Notes under the pieces: generated by a model
Database searches by the model: none
What the model was told of the DNA's origin: nothing
What the model saw: the letters and a program-made list of their open reading frames with translations, nothing else
Assembly: GCA_029859185.1 (NCBI GenBank)
Contig: JAOUDR010000039.1
Span: forward strand, 1-11,407
Length of the DNA stretch: 11,407 nucleotides
Direction of reading: 5' to 3'
Origin: Gemmatimonadota bacterium
GTDB lineage: Bacteria > Gemmatimonadota > Gemmatimonadetes > Gemmatimonadales > GWC2-71-9
Program-made: the position numbers and the translations under genes
In this document: piece after piece, positions 1 to 6,643 of the stretch
Numbering within the stretch: the first letter of the stretch is position 1
Layout: every line of letters begins with the position of its first letter

Positions 1-2
1 AT

Positions 3-707
3 CACCAGATGCCGATCCTGCTGATCACGGCCGGCATTCTGTTCTCCACCATGCACCAGTCGAGCCTGGGGACGCTGTTCCTGATCACCGACAAGCTCGG
101 GCCATTGTGGTACACGCCCATCCTGCCGCTGCTCTTCTTCCTGTCGGCGGTCATGGTGGCGCCGGCCATGGTGATCGTCGAAGCGACGCTGAGCGCCCGC
201 GTGGTGCGCCACAAGGCGGAACCCGGCCTGCTCGACGCGCTCGGACGGGCGATGCCCTACCTGATCGTGACGTACCTGCTGGTTCGCGTGAGCGACATGC
301 TGGGGCGGGGGGTGGTGCTGGAGGCCATGCGGGGCTTCTGGCCCACCGTTTGGTGGTGGCTCGAGATCGCGCTCCTGCTGACGGCGGTCGCGCTGTTCGC
401 CACGGCAGAGATCCGGCGGCGCCCGTGGGGGCTGCCCCTGGCGGCCTGGGCGACGGTCCTTGGTCTCGTGGTGCACCGCACCGGTGTCGCCGTCGTGGGG
501 CTCGACGTCCCCGAGTACCCGCGCTACGTCCCGCATGTCGCCGAGGTCCTCATCACGGTCGGCATCGTGTCCCTTGGGCTGCTCGCCTTCCGCATCGCGG
601 TGGCAGTGCTGCCCGTCTACGAGACCCACGCCATGCTCACATCGCCGGACGTTCCCACCGTGCCTCCGCTGCCGCAACGCGAGCTGGCACCCGTTTCCTC
701 GGCCTGA
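3..707 (+). CDS. NrfD/HybB-family membrane quinone oxidoreductase subunit, 3' part
   Basis: Integral membrane subunit of the NrfD/PsrC/HybB family, which exchanges electrons between the quinone pool and a periplasmic iron-sulfur or cytochrome partner. The reading frame is open to the left edge (His-Gln before the first visible Met), so the N-terminal part is missing. About 234 residues are visible. The family hallmark HQSSLGTLFLI (codons about 41-73), followed by LGPLWYTPILPLLFF and an acidic VIVEATLS segment, matches HybB-like proteins. Hydrophobic helices, numbered from the Met at position 9, lie near residues 36-60, 81-99, 113-133, 142-165 and 177-201. A short Pro-rich tail closes the protein. 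The next gene starts 17 bases downstream on the same strand and encodes a diheme cytochrome, so the two are probably one operon. Upstream partners (a 4Fe-4S ferredoxin subunit, another cytochrome) would be expected outside the window. The hydrogenase-specific role of HybB itself should not be assumed. Confidence 0.85.
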   Translation, partial: HQMPILLITAGILFSTMHQSSLGTLFLITDKLGPLWYTPILPLLFFLSAVMVAPAMVIVEATLSARVVRHKAEPGLLDALGRAMPYLIVTYLLVRVSDMLGRGVVLEAMRGFWPTVWWWLEIALLLTAVALFATAEIRRRPWGLPLAAWATVLGLVVHRTGVAVVGLDVPEYPRYVPHVAEVLITVGIVSLGLLAFRIAVAVLPVYETHAMLTSPDVPTVPPLPQRELAPVSSA

Positions 708-724
708 CCCTCGGAGATCGAACC

Positions 725-1276
725 ATGGAGCCCACACCAAGCACCTCCGCGCCGGTCCGGGAACGGGTCGTCGCCATGATCCTGAGCGGCACCGCCCTCA
801 TCCTGCTCATCTTCATCGGGCAGGTCCTGGTCACGCTCGAGCGCGAGGTCGCCGGCCTGCGGGAGGAACTCGCCACCAAGCAGGATCTGGCCAACCTCGC
901 CGTTCACCTCGGATCGCCGGACCCGGCCATGGCCCAACTCGAGGGCACGTGCACGGATTGCCATACGAAGGAGGCCTTCGAACAGACCCACGGCGTGAGC
1001 CAAGACGTGCGCGAGCTCGTCCAGCGCATGAGCGAGCTGTCGGGCGCCCACATCACCCAACAGGAGATTCCCCGCGTGGAAGCGGCGCTCACCTTCATGA
1101 AGTGCGCGCACTGCCACACGCAGGATCGACTGAAGGAACTGGCCATCCTGAGCCCCAAGGACCGCTGGGACATCATCGTCAAGATGATGAAGGAACCGGG
1201 CACCACCATCACCCAGGAAGACGCGCAGCGAATCCGGGATTTCTACGGTGAGTTCTGGGGCTGGCACACGCGATAA
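725..1276 (+). CDS. Membrane-anchored diheme c-type cytochrome with duplicated haem module
   Basis: A 183-residue protein with one N-terminal membrane helix (about residues 16-37), a short charged coiled segment (38-58) and a periplasmic part carrying two haem sites, CTDCH at 76-80 and CAHCH at 127-131. The two haem modules look like a duplication of about 51 residues: each CXXCH is followed by a helix with a Met pair or Met (QRM, VKMM), then HITQQE or TITQED, then a final helix. A GGAG ribosome site 8 bases before the ATG at 725 decides the start; the same frame is open further upstream, but that part overlaps the NrfD gene. It lies 17 bases after the NrfD-like gene and probably takes electrons from it. 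The family resembles small membrane cytochromes feeding quinone-linked complexes; no precise family name is claimed. Confidence 0.85.
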   Translation: MEPTPSTSAPVRERVVAMILSGTALILLIFIGQVLVTLEREVAGLREELATKQDLANLAVHLGSPDPAMAQLEGTCTDCHTKEAFEQTHGVSQDVRELVQRMSELSGAHITQQEIPRVEAALTFMKCAHCHTQDRLKELAILSPKDRWDIIVKMMKEPGTTITQEDAQRIRDFYGEFWGWHTR

Positions 1277-1297
1277 TCGCGGGACGCAGCATGCGGA

Positions 1298-1328
1298 CGG
1301 GGCGGGGAGATCGCGTCTCCCCGCCCCG
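1298..1328. terminator. Perfect 13-bp stem-loop between convergent genes
   Basis: The arm CGGGGCGGGGAGA (1298-1310) pairs perfectly with TCTCCCCGCCCCG (1316-1328) around a 5-base loop. It lies 21 bases after the + strand diheme gene stop and 26 bases after the minus-strand 11-haem gene stop, so it can end both transcription units. Neither side has a clear T-tract, so it is a non-canonical intrinsic terminator or a 3'-end stabiliser rather than a textbook one. Confidence 0.7.
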
Positions 1329-1354
1329 CTGTCGCGCCGGATCACGCGCTGGCG

Positions 1355-3322
1355 TCAGTGGCGGCCGATGCGCTCTTCTTCGGGCGCCTCGACCGTTGTC
1401 TGTGGTGATGCCCCCTGTTGCGTCTCCTCCTCCTCGAGCCACCGGGGATGGTGCTCCTTGGCGGACTCCCGGCTCATCTTCCCGGTGAGCCACGTCCAGC
1501 TCATCGGGTACTCCTCCGGGTGGAAGATCACGAAGAAGAAGTGCCAGACGAGGATGGCCAGGGTGGCGAGCCAGGCCTCGTAGTAGTGAACGGTCTGGGC
1601 GGCCGACACCGTGACGGCCGGAAGGAACCGGGTCGTCGCGGCGGGAAACCAGAGGATCAGTCCCGTGACCGCCATGATCCCGGTGCCCCAGATCAGCGCC
1701 CAGTATTCGGCCTTCTGCGAGTAGTCGTACCGCCCGAACTTCACTTTCTTGTCGCTACGGAACGTGTGGTAGCGGAGAGTGCCGACGAACTCCCGCAGAT
1801 CCCGCCACGACACCCACAGGGCCCGGAACTCGAGCTTGCCGCGCCGGGTCAGCAGCACATAGTACGCGTGCCAGAGCGAGGCGACGATCAGTCCTACTGC
1901 CGCGAAGCGGTGGACATTCAGTCGCACCGGCTCGGTCATGCCGACCTGGCGCAGTCCCCCGACCCACCAGGCGTCCGGAAAGCGCAGCGCGAATCCAGTG
2001 ATGACCAGGGCGACGAACGTCAGCGTGAGCAGGAGGTGCTGGAGCACCTGTGACCGATCGAACCGCAGGACCCACTGCGACGTCTCGATCTCCCGCCGGC
2101 GCTTCATCATGTAGTAGTTCATGATCACGAGATTGTGCAGCACCATGCCCCCGATGAACCCGATGATCACGATCAGGTAGATGCGCTTGATCCAGCGATT
2201 GATCGGATTGCGGGCGATGGACGCGGTCTCGTGCGTGTAGCTCGCCGCGAACGTGAGGTCCGCGTTGGGGTGGCACTGCTGACACGTCTGGACGACGTTG
2301 CCGATGGCCACGGTCGAGGCGGAGTCGGACTTCGGGAGCACGAGGTGTGCGGTGTGGCAGGCAACGCACGTCGCCGCGCGGGCGTAGTCGTGCCGCGTGG
2401 CCCAGCCGTGGTAGCTGTCCGAGTAGGACTCGACGACTCCGCCCGCCATGTTGTACTTGGCGTTGATCATCGGGTCCTCGTGGCAACGGCCGCAGGTCTC
2501 GTGCGCGAGGCGGGCCCCGTACGTCTTGGCCTCCGGATTCCGAGGCGACAGGATATGATGCTCGCCGTGGCAGTCGGTGCAGGTGGGACTGTCCCCCACC
2601 CCGGCCTGCAGCGCACGACCGTGAATGGACTGGTCGTACTGGAGCTGAATGTCCGGGTGGCATTGCCCACAGGTCCGGGCCACGTTGCGCGGGTTGATCC
2701 GCGAGTTGGGGTCCGCCGCACCCAGCAGATCGTGGACGCTGTGGCAGTCGGCGCAGGAGGCCGCGGCGGCGATGCCCCGGCCCGTCCCCATCCCGTGGAT
2801 CGACTGGGCGTAGTCCGTGAAGGACTGCGGCAGCTTCACGATCTGGTCGGTGAGCAGCCCCGCCTCCCCGTGACACGCTGCGCACGTGGACGGCAGCCGC
2901 ACCTTGTGCGTCGGCGAGGCGGGATCCCGGCTCGAGCGCACGTCATGTGAGCCGTGGCAGCTCACGCACGTGGGGGCGCGGGGGTTGCCGCGCGCGACGG
3001 CGTACCCGTGCAGGCTCTCCACGTACTGGTCGCGCACGCCGGCGTGGCAGGCGCCGCACTCCATCGGTACCGCATCCGCGGGATGCGGAAAGGTCGCCAT
3101 CCCCGGATGGCACATGCCGCATCGCAGGCCGGCCGGCCCGTGCACGGAACCGCTCAGCGTCGCCTCGCTGACGACGAGCCTCGCAGAATCCGGGTTGTTC
3201 TTGAAGAACGACGGCTCGCTGTGACACATCTGACAGGACTCGGCATCCTGCCCCGCCGCCGGGCGCGCCATCAGGAGCGCCACGCCGCCGACCAGTATCC
3301 ACCCCACCCAACTCCACCGCAT
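1355..3322 (-). CDS. 11-haem cytochrome c fused to a HydC-like membrane cytochrome b
   Basis: A 655-residue fusion. Residues 1-25 form a signal peptide ending near PAAGQDA. The periplasmic part carries 11 CXXCH sites beginning at Cys30, 68, 89, 119, 147, 190, 218, 248, 277, 319 and 347. Hemes 4-11 are organised as four repeated diheme units with the pattern S-x-HG, then C-x-x-CH-x-x-H, then C-x-x-CH. The membrane part has about five helices (381-405, 427-447, 468-490, 538-560, 580-601) with candidate b-haem ligands His429, 471, 485, 579 and 594, and ends with the HPEEYPM element common in this family. The architecture resembles CbcL-type quinol oxidoreductases of Geobacter (multihaem c domain plus diheme b domain). 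Likely role: moving electrons between the menaquinone/ubiquinone pool and periplasmic cytochromes. The ATG at 3322 is preceded by GGGAGGT (3326-3332). The frame stays open to 3535, but that stretch overlaps the upstream gene and lacks a signal sequence. It is last in the cluster, 67 bp behind the 22-haem gene. Confidence 0.9.
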   Translation of the reverse strand: MRWSWVGWILVGGVALLMARPAAGQDAESCQMCHSEPSFFKNNPDSARLVVSEATLSGSVHGPAGLRCGMCHPGMATFPHPADAVPMECGACHAGVRDQYVESLHGYAVARGNPRAPTCVSCHGSHDVRSSRDPASPTHKVRLPSTCAACHGEAGLLTDQIVKLPQSFTDYAQSIHGMGTGRGIAAAASCADCHSVHDLLGAADPNSRINPRNVARTCGQCHPDIQLQYDQSIHGRALQAGVGDSPTCTDCHGEHHILSPRNPEAKTYGARLAHETCGRCHEDPMINAKYNMAGGVVESYSDSYHGWATRHDYARAATCVACHTAHLVLPKSDSASTVAIGNVVQTCQQCHPNADLTFAASYTHETASIARNPINRWIKRIYLIVIIGFIGGMVLHNLVIMNYYMMKRRREIETSQWVLRFDRSQVLQHLLLTLTFVALVITGFALRFPDAWWVGGLRQVGMTEPVRLNVHRFAAVGLIVASLWHAYYVLLTRRGKLEFRALWVSWRDLREFVGTLRYHTFRSDKKVKFGRYDYSQKAEYWALIWGTGIMAVTGLILWFPAATTRFLPAVTVSAAQTVHYYEAWLATLAILVWHFFFVIFHPEEYPMSWTWLTGKMSRESAKEHHPRWLEEEETQQGASPQTTVEAPEEERIGRH

Positions 3323-3325
3323 GGG

Positions 3326-3332
3326 ACCTCCC
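3326..3332 (-). promoter_or_regulatory. Ribosome binding site fixing the 11-haem cytochrome start
   Basis: The minus strand reads GGGAGGT three bases before the ATG at 3322. This strong site, plus the signal peptide that begins right there, favours 3322 over the upstream in-frame start at 3535. Confidence 0.7.
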
Positions 3333-3389
3333 TGGCTGTGCACCGGGGGCCGCGGTGGCTCGCAGCGTGCGCCGCGAGTCCCCGGTTGC

Positions 3390-5393
3390 TTAGCCGCCGC
3401 CCCCGCCCCCTGGCGGGGACGGCATCTCATGGCACCGGTCACAGGCGACCGGCGCGTTATGATCGACGCGGTCGGTATGGCACACCGTGCACACCTGCCG
3501 CGACCACTGCGTGATCCCCGCGACCTTGTCACCATGACACGCCTTACAGGCGCCGTGGACCATGGCCCCGGGGTGCTTCGCCTTCACCGTCTGTCCCGCC
3601 ACCCCCTGGTGACAGGCCTGGCAGTCGCGCGCCGGCTGGTGATGCGGACCGTGACAGCTGGCGCACTGGACGCCCGAGGCGTCCATCGCGGGCGGCGTGT
3701 GGCACATCGCACACGGGAAGCCCGCATTCTGGTGGATGGTGTGCGGGAACCGCCCCACGGCATGCTCTACCGGCGCCGCGGGTGCCCCACCCGCCCCCTC
3801 GTGACACCGCGCACAATTCATCGGCTCGATCACGCGGTGGTGACAGCCATCGCATGATGCCGCGGACGCGAGCGTGATCCCGCCGTGCTCCGCCAGTGGC
3901 GTGTGGCAGGTGCCACACGCCAACCCGCCACGCAGCACGTGCGGCTCGTGGGTGAATTGGCGGCCGGCGTAGACACCCGCCTGCCGCTCCACCCCGACGT
4001 GACACTGCAAGCACGTGTTCTCGGCAAGCGAAGGCCCCAGATCGGGTTGGCCCACGTCGAACGGCAGGCCGCCCACCGACACCGCCTCGCGGGTCAGCTC
4101 GATCGCGGCCCGCAGCAGCCGATCGGCGTAGCCGACGTTGTGGGCGCCGCCGCCCACCGACACCTGGTCCAGGTTGTCGCGGGCGAGCCCGAGGAGGCTG
4201 TCGACCGCCCCCCGGCTCCGCACCGGCGTCTGGGTTCGCACCGCCTCCGCTCCACGCACGACGCGCTCGACCTGCGTCTTGCGCCGTTCCATCTCCTCCT
4301 GCCACGCCGGGAGGATGTTGGCGTACTTGACACCGTGGCAGGCGAGACAGGCGGCTTCCCCGGCCGTCTGCACCCCCTCGTGGCCCCGCACGTCGCGGTT
4401 CATGGTGTGGCAGCTCTGGCACGAGACACGGGCCAGGTACATGGCGCTCGGGAGATCCTCCACGCCGTGACCGCCGATCCCCGCCAACATCCGTTGCTGC
4501 GCTCCATGGACGCCCCGGTGGCAGCCCGCGCAGTCGAGCGGCAGGCTGTCCGCGTGCAGTGCCACGATCCGGTGCTGGATCACCTCATGGCACTGGGTGC
4601 ACTCGACCTTCCGGTCGGCGATGTGGGTCCGGTGCAGCATCGTCGTGTTGTCGAACTGATCGAGCCGCTCCGTTTGATTATGGCAGTTGAAGCACCGGTT
4701 GCGATCCGCGTTCCCCGCGCCCACCGACACGTCGGCGTGACACGCGGAACACGCCACCATGTCCCGGACGTAGTCCGTGTGCTCGATCGCGAACCCTTGC
4801 GGCGACACGACGCGGGGCGGCGACGGATGGCACCCGATGCAGCCGGCGACCGGCTGCCCCACGGGGCGGCCCTTGAAGTGGCAGAGGAAGCAGGTCTCCT
4901 TGGTGACCGCGAGGTGCGAGCCCTGCACGATCTGCGAGTGGCAGCTGGTGCAGCGCAGCTGTTTGCCGCGGCGCAGCTCCCCGAGGTGTTTTGCGTGCGT
5001 GAACGGGATCCCGTCAAAATCCACTACCGAGGCCAGTCGCGCCTCGACATGGCAGCCCGACCGGAGACAGGCCGCGTCGTCGATCTCGGCCCACGGCTTC
5101 GTGCCATACGCACCGGTCACGTACTTCACGACCTGGTTGGCTGCCTGGAACTTGCCCATCGCCTCGGCCTTGATGCCGGGCGCGTAGTGGCACTGGATAC
5201 AGGGTACGTCTTTGTGGCTCGACAACTGCCAGGAGTCGTAATACGGCTCCATGATATGGCAGTTGTCGCAGAACCCGGGCTGGGCGCTGTACTCGATGAA
5301 GCCAACCGCGCTGATCGTGGCCACGATCACGCCGAGGATCGCGAGCTGGATCGTGATCCGCACCCACCGCCGTGCTTTCCTGAGCGGCGTCAC
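3390..5393 (-). CDS. NapC/NirT-headed giant multihaem cytochrome c (22 candidate haem sites)
   Basis: A 667-residue protein. The N-terminus (11-33 membrane helix, then CDNCHIM at 42-48, CIQCH at 65, CLRSGCH at 109) matches the NapC/NrfH/CymA quinol dehydrogenase family. CXXCHXM is the known first-haem motif of NrfH, where the Met is an axial ligand. NapC proteins normally end near 200 residues with about four haems; here the chain continues to 21 CXXCH sites plus one CX4CH. Later sites start at Cys148, 168, 185, 215, 234, 265, 288, 325, 349, 461, 493, 514, 527, 561, 577, 591, 616, 635 and 651. A haem-free helical stretch (about 354-460) contains a G-A-H-N-x-x-Y motif at 416-422. The C-terminus is six glycines. 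It likely passes electrons from membrane quinol or the b-type subunit through a long periplasmic wire. The GTG start at 5393 overlaps the preceding stop by four bases (GTGA), implying translational coupling. No other start precedes the membrane helix without running into the upstream gene. Confidence 0.88.
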   Translation of the reverse strand: MTPLRKARRWVRITIQLAILGVIVATISAVGFIEYSAQPGFCDNCHIMEPYYDSWQLSSHKDVPCIQCHYAPGIKAEAMGKFQAANQVVKYVTGAYGTKPWAEIDDAACLRSGCHVEARLASVVDFDGIPFTHAKHLGELRRGKQLRCTSCHSQIVQGSHLAVTKETCFLCHFKGRPVGQPVAGCIGCHPSPPRVVSPQGFAIEHTDYVRDMVACSACHADVSVGAGNADRNRCFNCHNQTERLDQFDNTTMLHRTHIADRKVECTQCHEVIQHRIVALHADSLPLDCAGCHRGVHGAQQRMLAGIGGHGVEDLPSAMYLARVSCQSCHTMNRDVRGHEGVQTAGEAACLACHGVKYANILPAWQEEMERRKTQVERVVRGAEAVRTQTPVRSRGAVDSLLGLARDNLDQVSVGGGAHNVGYADRLLRAAIELTREAVSVGGLPFDVGQPDLGPSLAENTCLQCHVGVERQAGVYAGRQFTHEPHVLRGGLACGTCHTPLAEHGGITLASAASCDGCHHRVIEPMNCARCHEGAGGAPAAPVEHAVGRFPHTIHQNAGFPCAMCHTPPAMDASGVQCASCHGPHHQPARDCQACHQGVAGQTVKAKHPGAMVHGACKACHGDKVAGITQWSRQVCTVCHTDRVDHNAPVACDRCHEMPSPPGGGGGG
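3401..3418. repeat. GC-rich hairpin inside the 3' end of the 22-haem gene
   Basis: CCCCGCC (3401-3407) and GGCGGGG (3412-3418) form a 7-bp stem with a 4-base loop. It lies just before the stop codon and encodes part of the Pro-Pro-Gly tail. It could slow transcription or protect the message end, but has no T-tract. Confidence 0.4.
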
Positions 5394-6643
5394 GGACCGT
5401 CCCCAGCGGCGGGCGGGGGCGCCTCCCGGCTCTCGCTGATCCGGAAGCGTGCCAGCACGACCACCGCGAGCGCCAGGAACCAGACGGGAATGAGCAGCAG
5501 CTGGTGCTCCCAGCGCTGCTCCGCCGCCACCTCGGCCGCCTCGTCGATGGTGCGAACCGACGAGATGACCTGCAGGGCGAGGCTCTCGAGCGTCTCGGTC
5601 TCGAGGCTGTGCTGCACCAGGGCCATCTGGCGGTAGGCGGTGAACGCTGTTCGATACCGCTGCTCCATGTCCGCGATGGGACGCCCGGCTGCCTCGAGGC
5701 GTGCCATCGCCGCCCGCGCCTCCTCCAGTCGATGCGAGGCCTCGTGCACCTGCGTCTCCAGCGTGTCGGCAGTCGCGGCCGCCGCGGTTCCCGGCTCGTG
5801 ACAGTGCCCGCACGACTCGGCCACGGCGTCCGGTGCCACGCGCTCGGTCCCGTGGTTGCTGTGGCACGCCGTGCACCCCGAAATCACCCCGCGCGCCGTG
5901 GGCTCCGCGTGTGGCCCCAGGCTGAACGCGTCGCGCACCAGCGCGTGGCACCGACCGCAGACATCGGTTACCTGCGTCACACCCGGTGGCAGGGCCGAGT
6001 GGGAGCCGTGGCACCCCACGCAGGTCGGCGCGGCGAGGTTCCGGTCCCGGAAGAGCGCCTCGCCGTGCGCGCTGGAGGAGAACTGCGCGAACTGGTCCGC
6101 CGGGATGCCATACGGCGCCATCCGCGCCGCGTCGGCGTGGCAGCGCGCACAGAGCCCGGGAATGTTCAGCGGATTGGTGTTGCTGCGCGCATCGGTGGCC
6201 CGCCGGATCAGGTGGGCTTCGTGGCAATCGGTACACGTCGGCGCGTTGTCATCACCACGCTCGAGCAACTGCCCGTGACGGCTCGTGTGCAGCGCCGCCA
6301 TCTCATCCGATCGCAGACCGAACTGCCGCATCTGATTCGGGTCCGCATGGCACGAGGCGCACAGCGACGCGATCTGCCGCTTCGACGGGCGACCGAGGAA
6401 CCGCCCACCATGGGCACCGGCGACCGTCATCGCGGCGGGGCGGCCACCGTGACAGTTGTCGCACTGGATCCCGCGCTCCGCGTGCACCCCCGACAGGAAC
6501 GCCCGGCGGTGATCGATGTGGCAGACCACGCAGCCGTAGGAGGAGTCGATGCCGAGTGTCGGCTCCTGGGCCGCGACGGGCCCGGCCTCGATGGCACCCA
6601 GCGACGCCAGTCCCACGGCGGGGAGCAACCACGCGATCCTCAT
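5390..6643 (-). CDS. Nonaheme cytochrome c with coiled-coil and C-terminal membrane anchor
   Basis: A 417-residue exported cytochrome. A signal peptide (1-25, ending AAQ) precedes nine CXXCH sites starting at Cys38, 61, 95, 137, 165, 208, 229, 257 and 278. The middle section shows repeated diheme units with S-x-HG followed by AP-T-C-x-x-CH-x-x-H, as in the 11-haem protein of the same cluster. After the last haem comes a long charged helical region (about 291-378, probable coiled coil), then one membrane helix (382-402) and a short Pro-rich cytoplasmic tail. The haem head is therefore held on a periplasmic stalk, tail-anchored in the inner membrane, next to the cytochrome b. Start ATG 6643 overlaps the cytochrome b stop (ATGA) and has GGGAGG five bases upstream (6649-6654). 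Its stop overlaps the NapC-like gene's GTG. This tight coupling suggests near-equal synthesis of three subunits. Role inferred: direct electron acceptor of the b6-like subunit. Confidence 0.9.
   Translation of the reverse strand: MRIAWLLPAVGLASLGAIEAGPVAAQEPTLGIDSSYGCVVCHIDHRRAFLSGVHAERGIQCDNCHGGRPAAMTVAGAHGGRFLGRPSKRQIASLCASCHADPNQMRQFGLRSDEMAALHTSRHGQLLERGDDNAPTCTDCHEAHLIRRATDARSNTNPLNIPGLCARCHADAARMAPYGIPADQFAQFSSSAHGEALFRDRNLAAPTCVGCHGSHSALPPGVTQVTDVCGRCHALVRDAFSLGPHAEPTARGVISGCTACHSNHGTERVAPDAVAESCGHCHEPGTAAAATADTLETQVHEASHRLEEARAAMARLEAAGRPIADMEQRYRTAFTAYRQMALVQHSLETETLESLALQVISSVRTIDEAAEVAAEQRWEHQLLLIPVWFLALAVVVLARFRISESREAPPPAAGDGP

Noticed and set aside
107..724. Extension of the diheme cytochrome frame upstream to 107
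   Set aside because: It lies within the NrfD-like gene in another frame with an Arg/Ala-rich translation; the ATG at 725 has a ribosome site.
3323..3535. Extension of the 11-haem reading frame upstream to 3535
   Set aside because: It overlaps the 22-haem gene, lacks a signal sequence, and a strong ribosome site plus signal peptide are at 3322.
3885..5636. Long + strand open frame (583 codons) opposite the 22-haem and nonaheme genes
   Set aside because: No recognisable domain. It mirrors the minus-strand haem genes, and long antisense frames are common in high-GC DNA.
5394..6236. Extension of the 22-haem reading frame upstream to 6236
   Set aside because: It would overlap the nonaheme gene on the same strand in another frame and bury the NapC membrane helix. 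The GTG at 5393 with a GTGA overlap is the natural start.
1355..6643. Regularly spaced TGGCA(N)-type sequences on the + strand, resembling a CRISPR-like or repeat array
   Set aside because: They are the complement of repeated C-x-x-C-H codons in cytochrome genes; spacing varies and flanks are coding.
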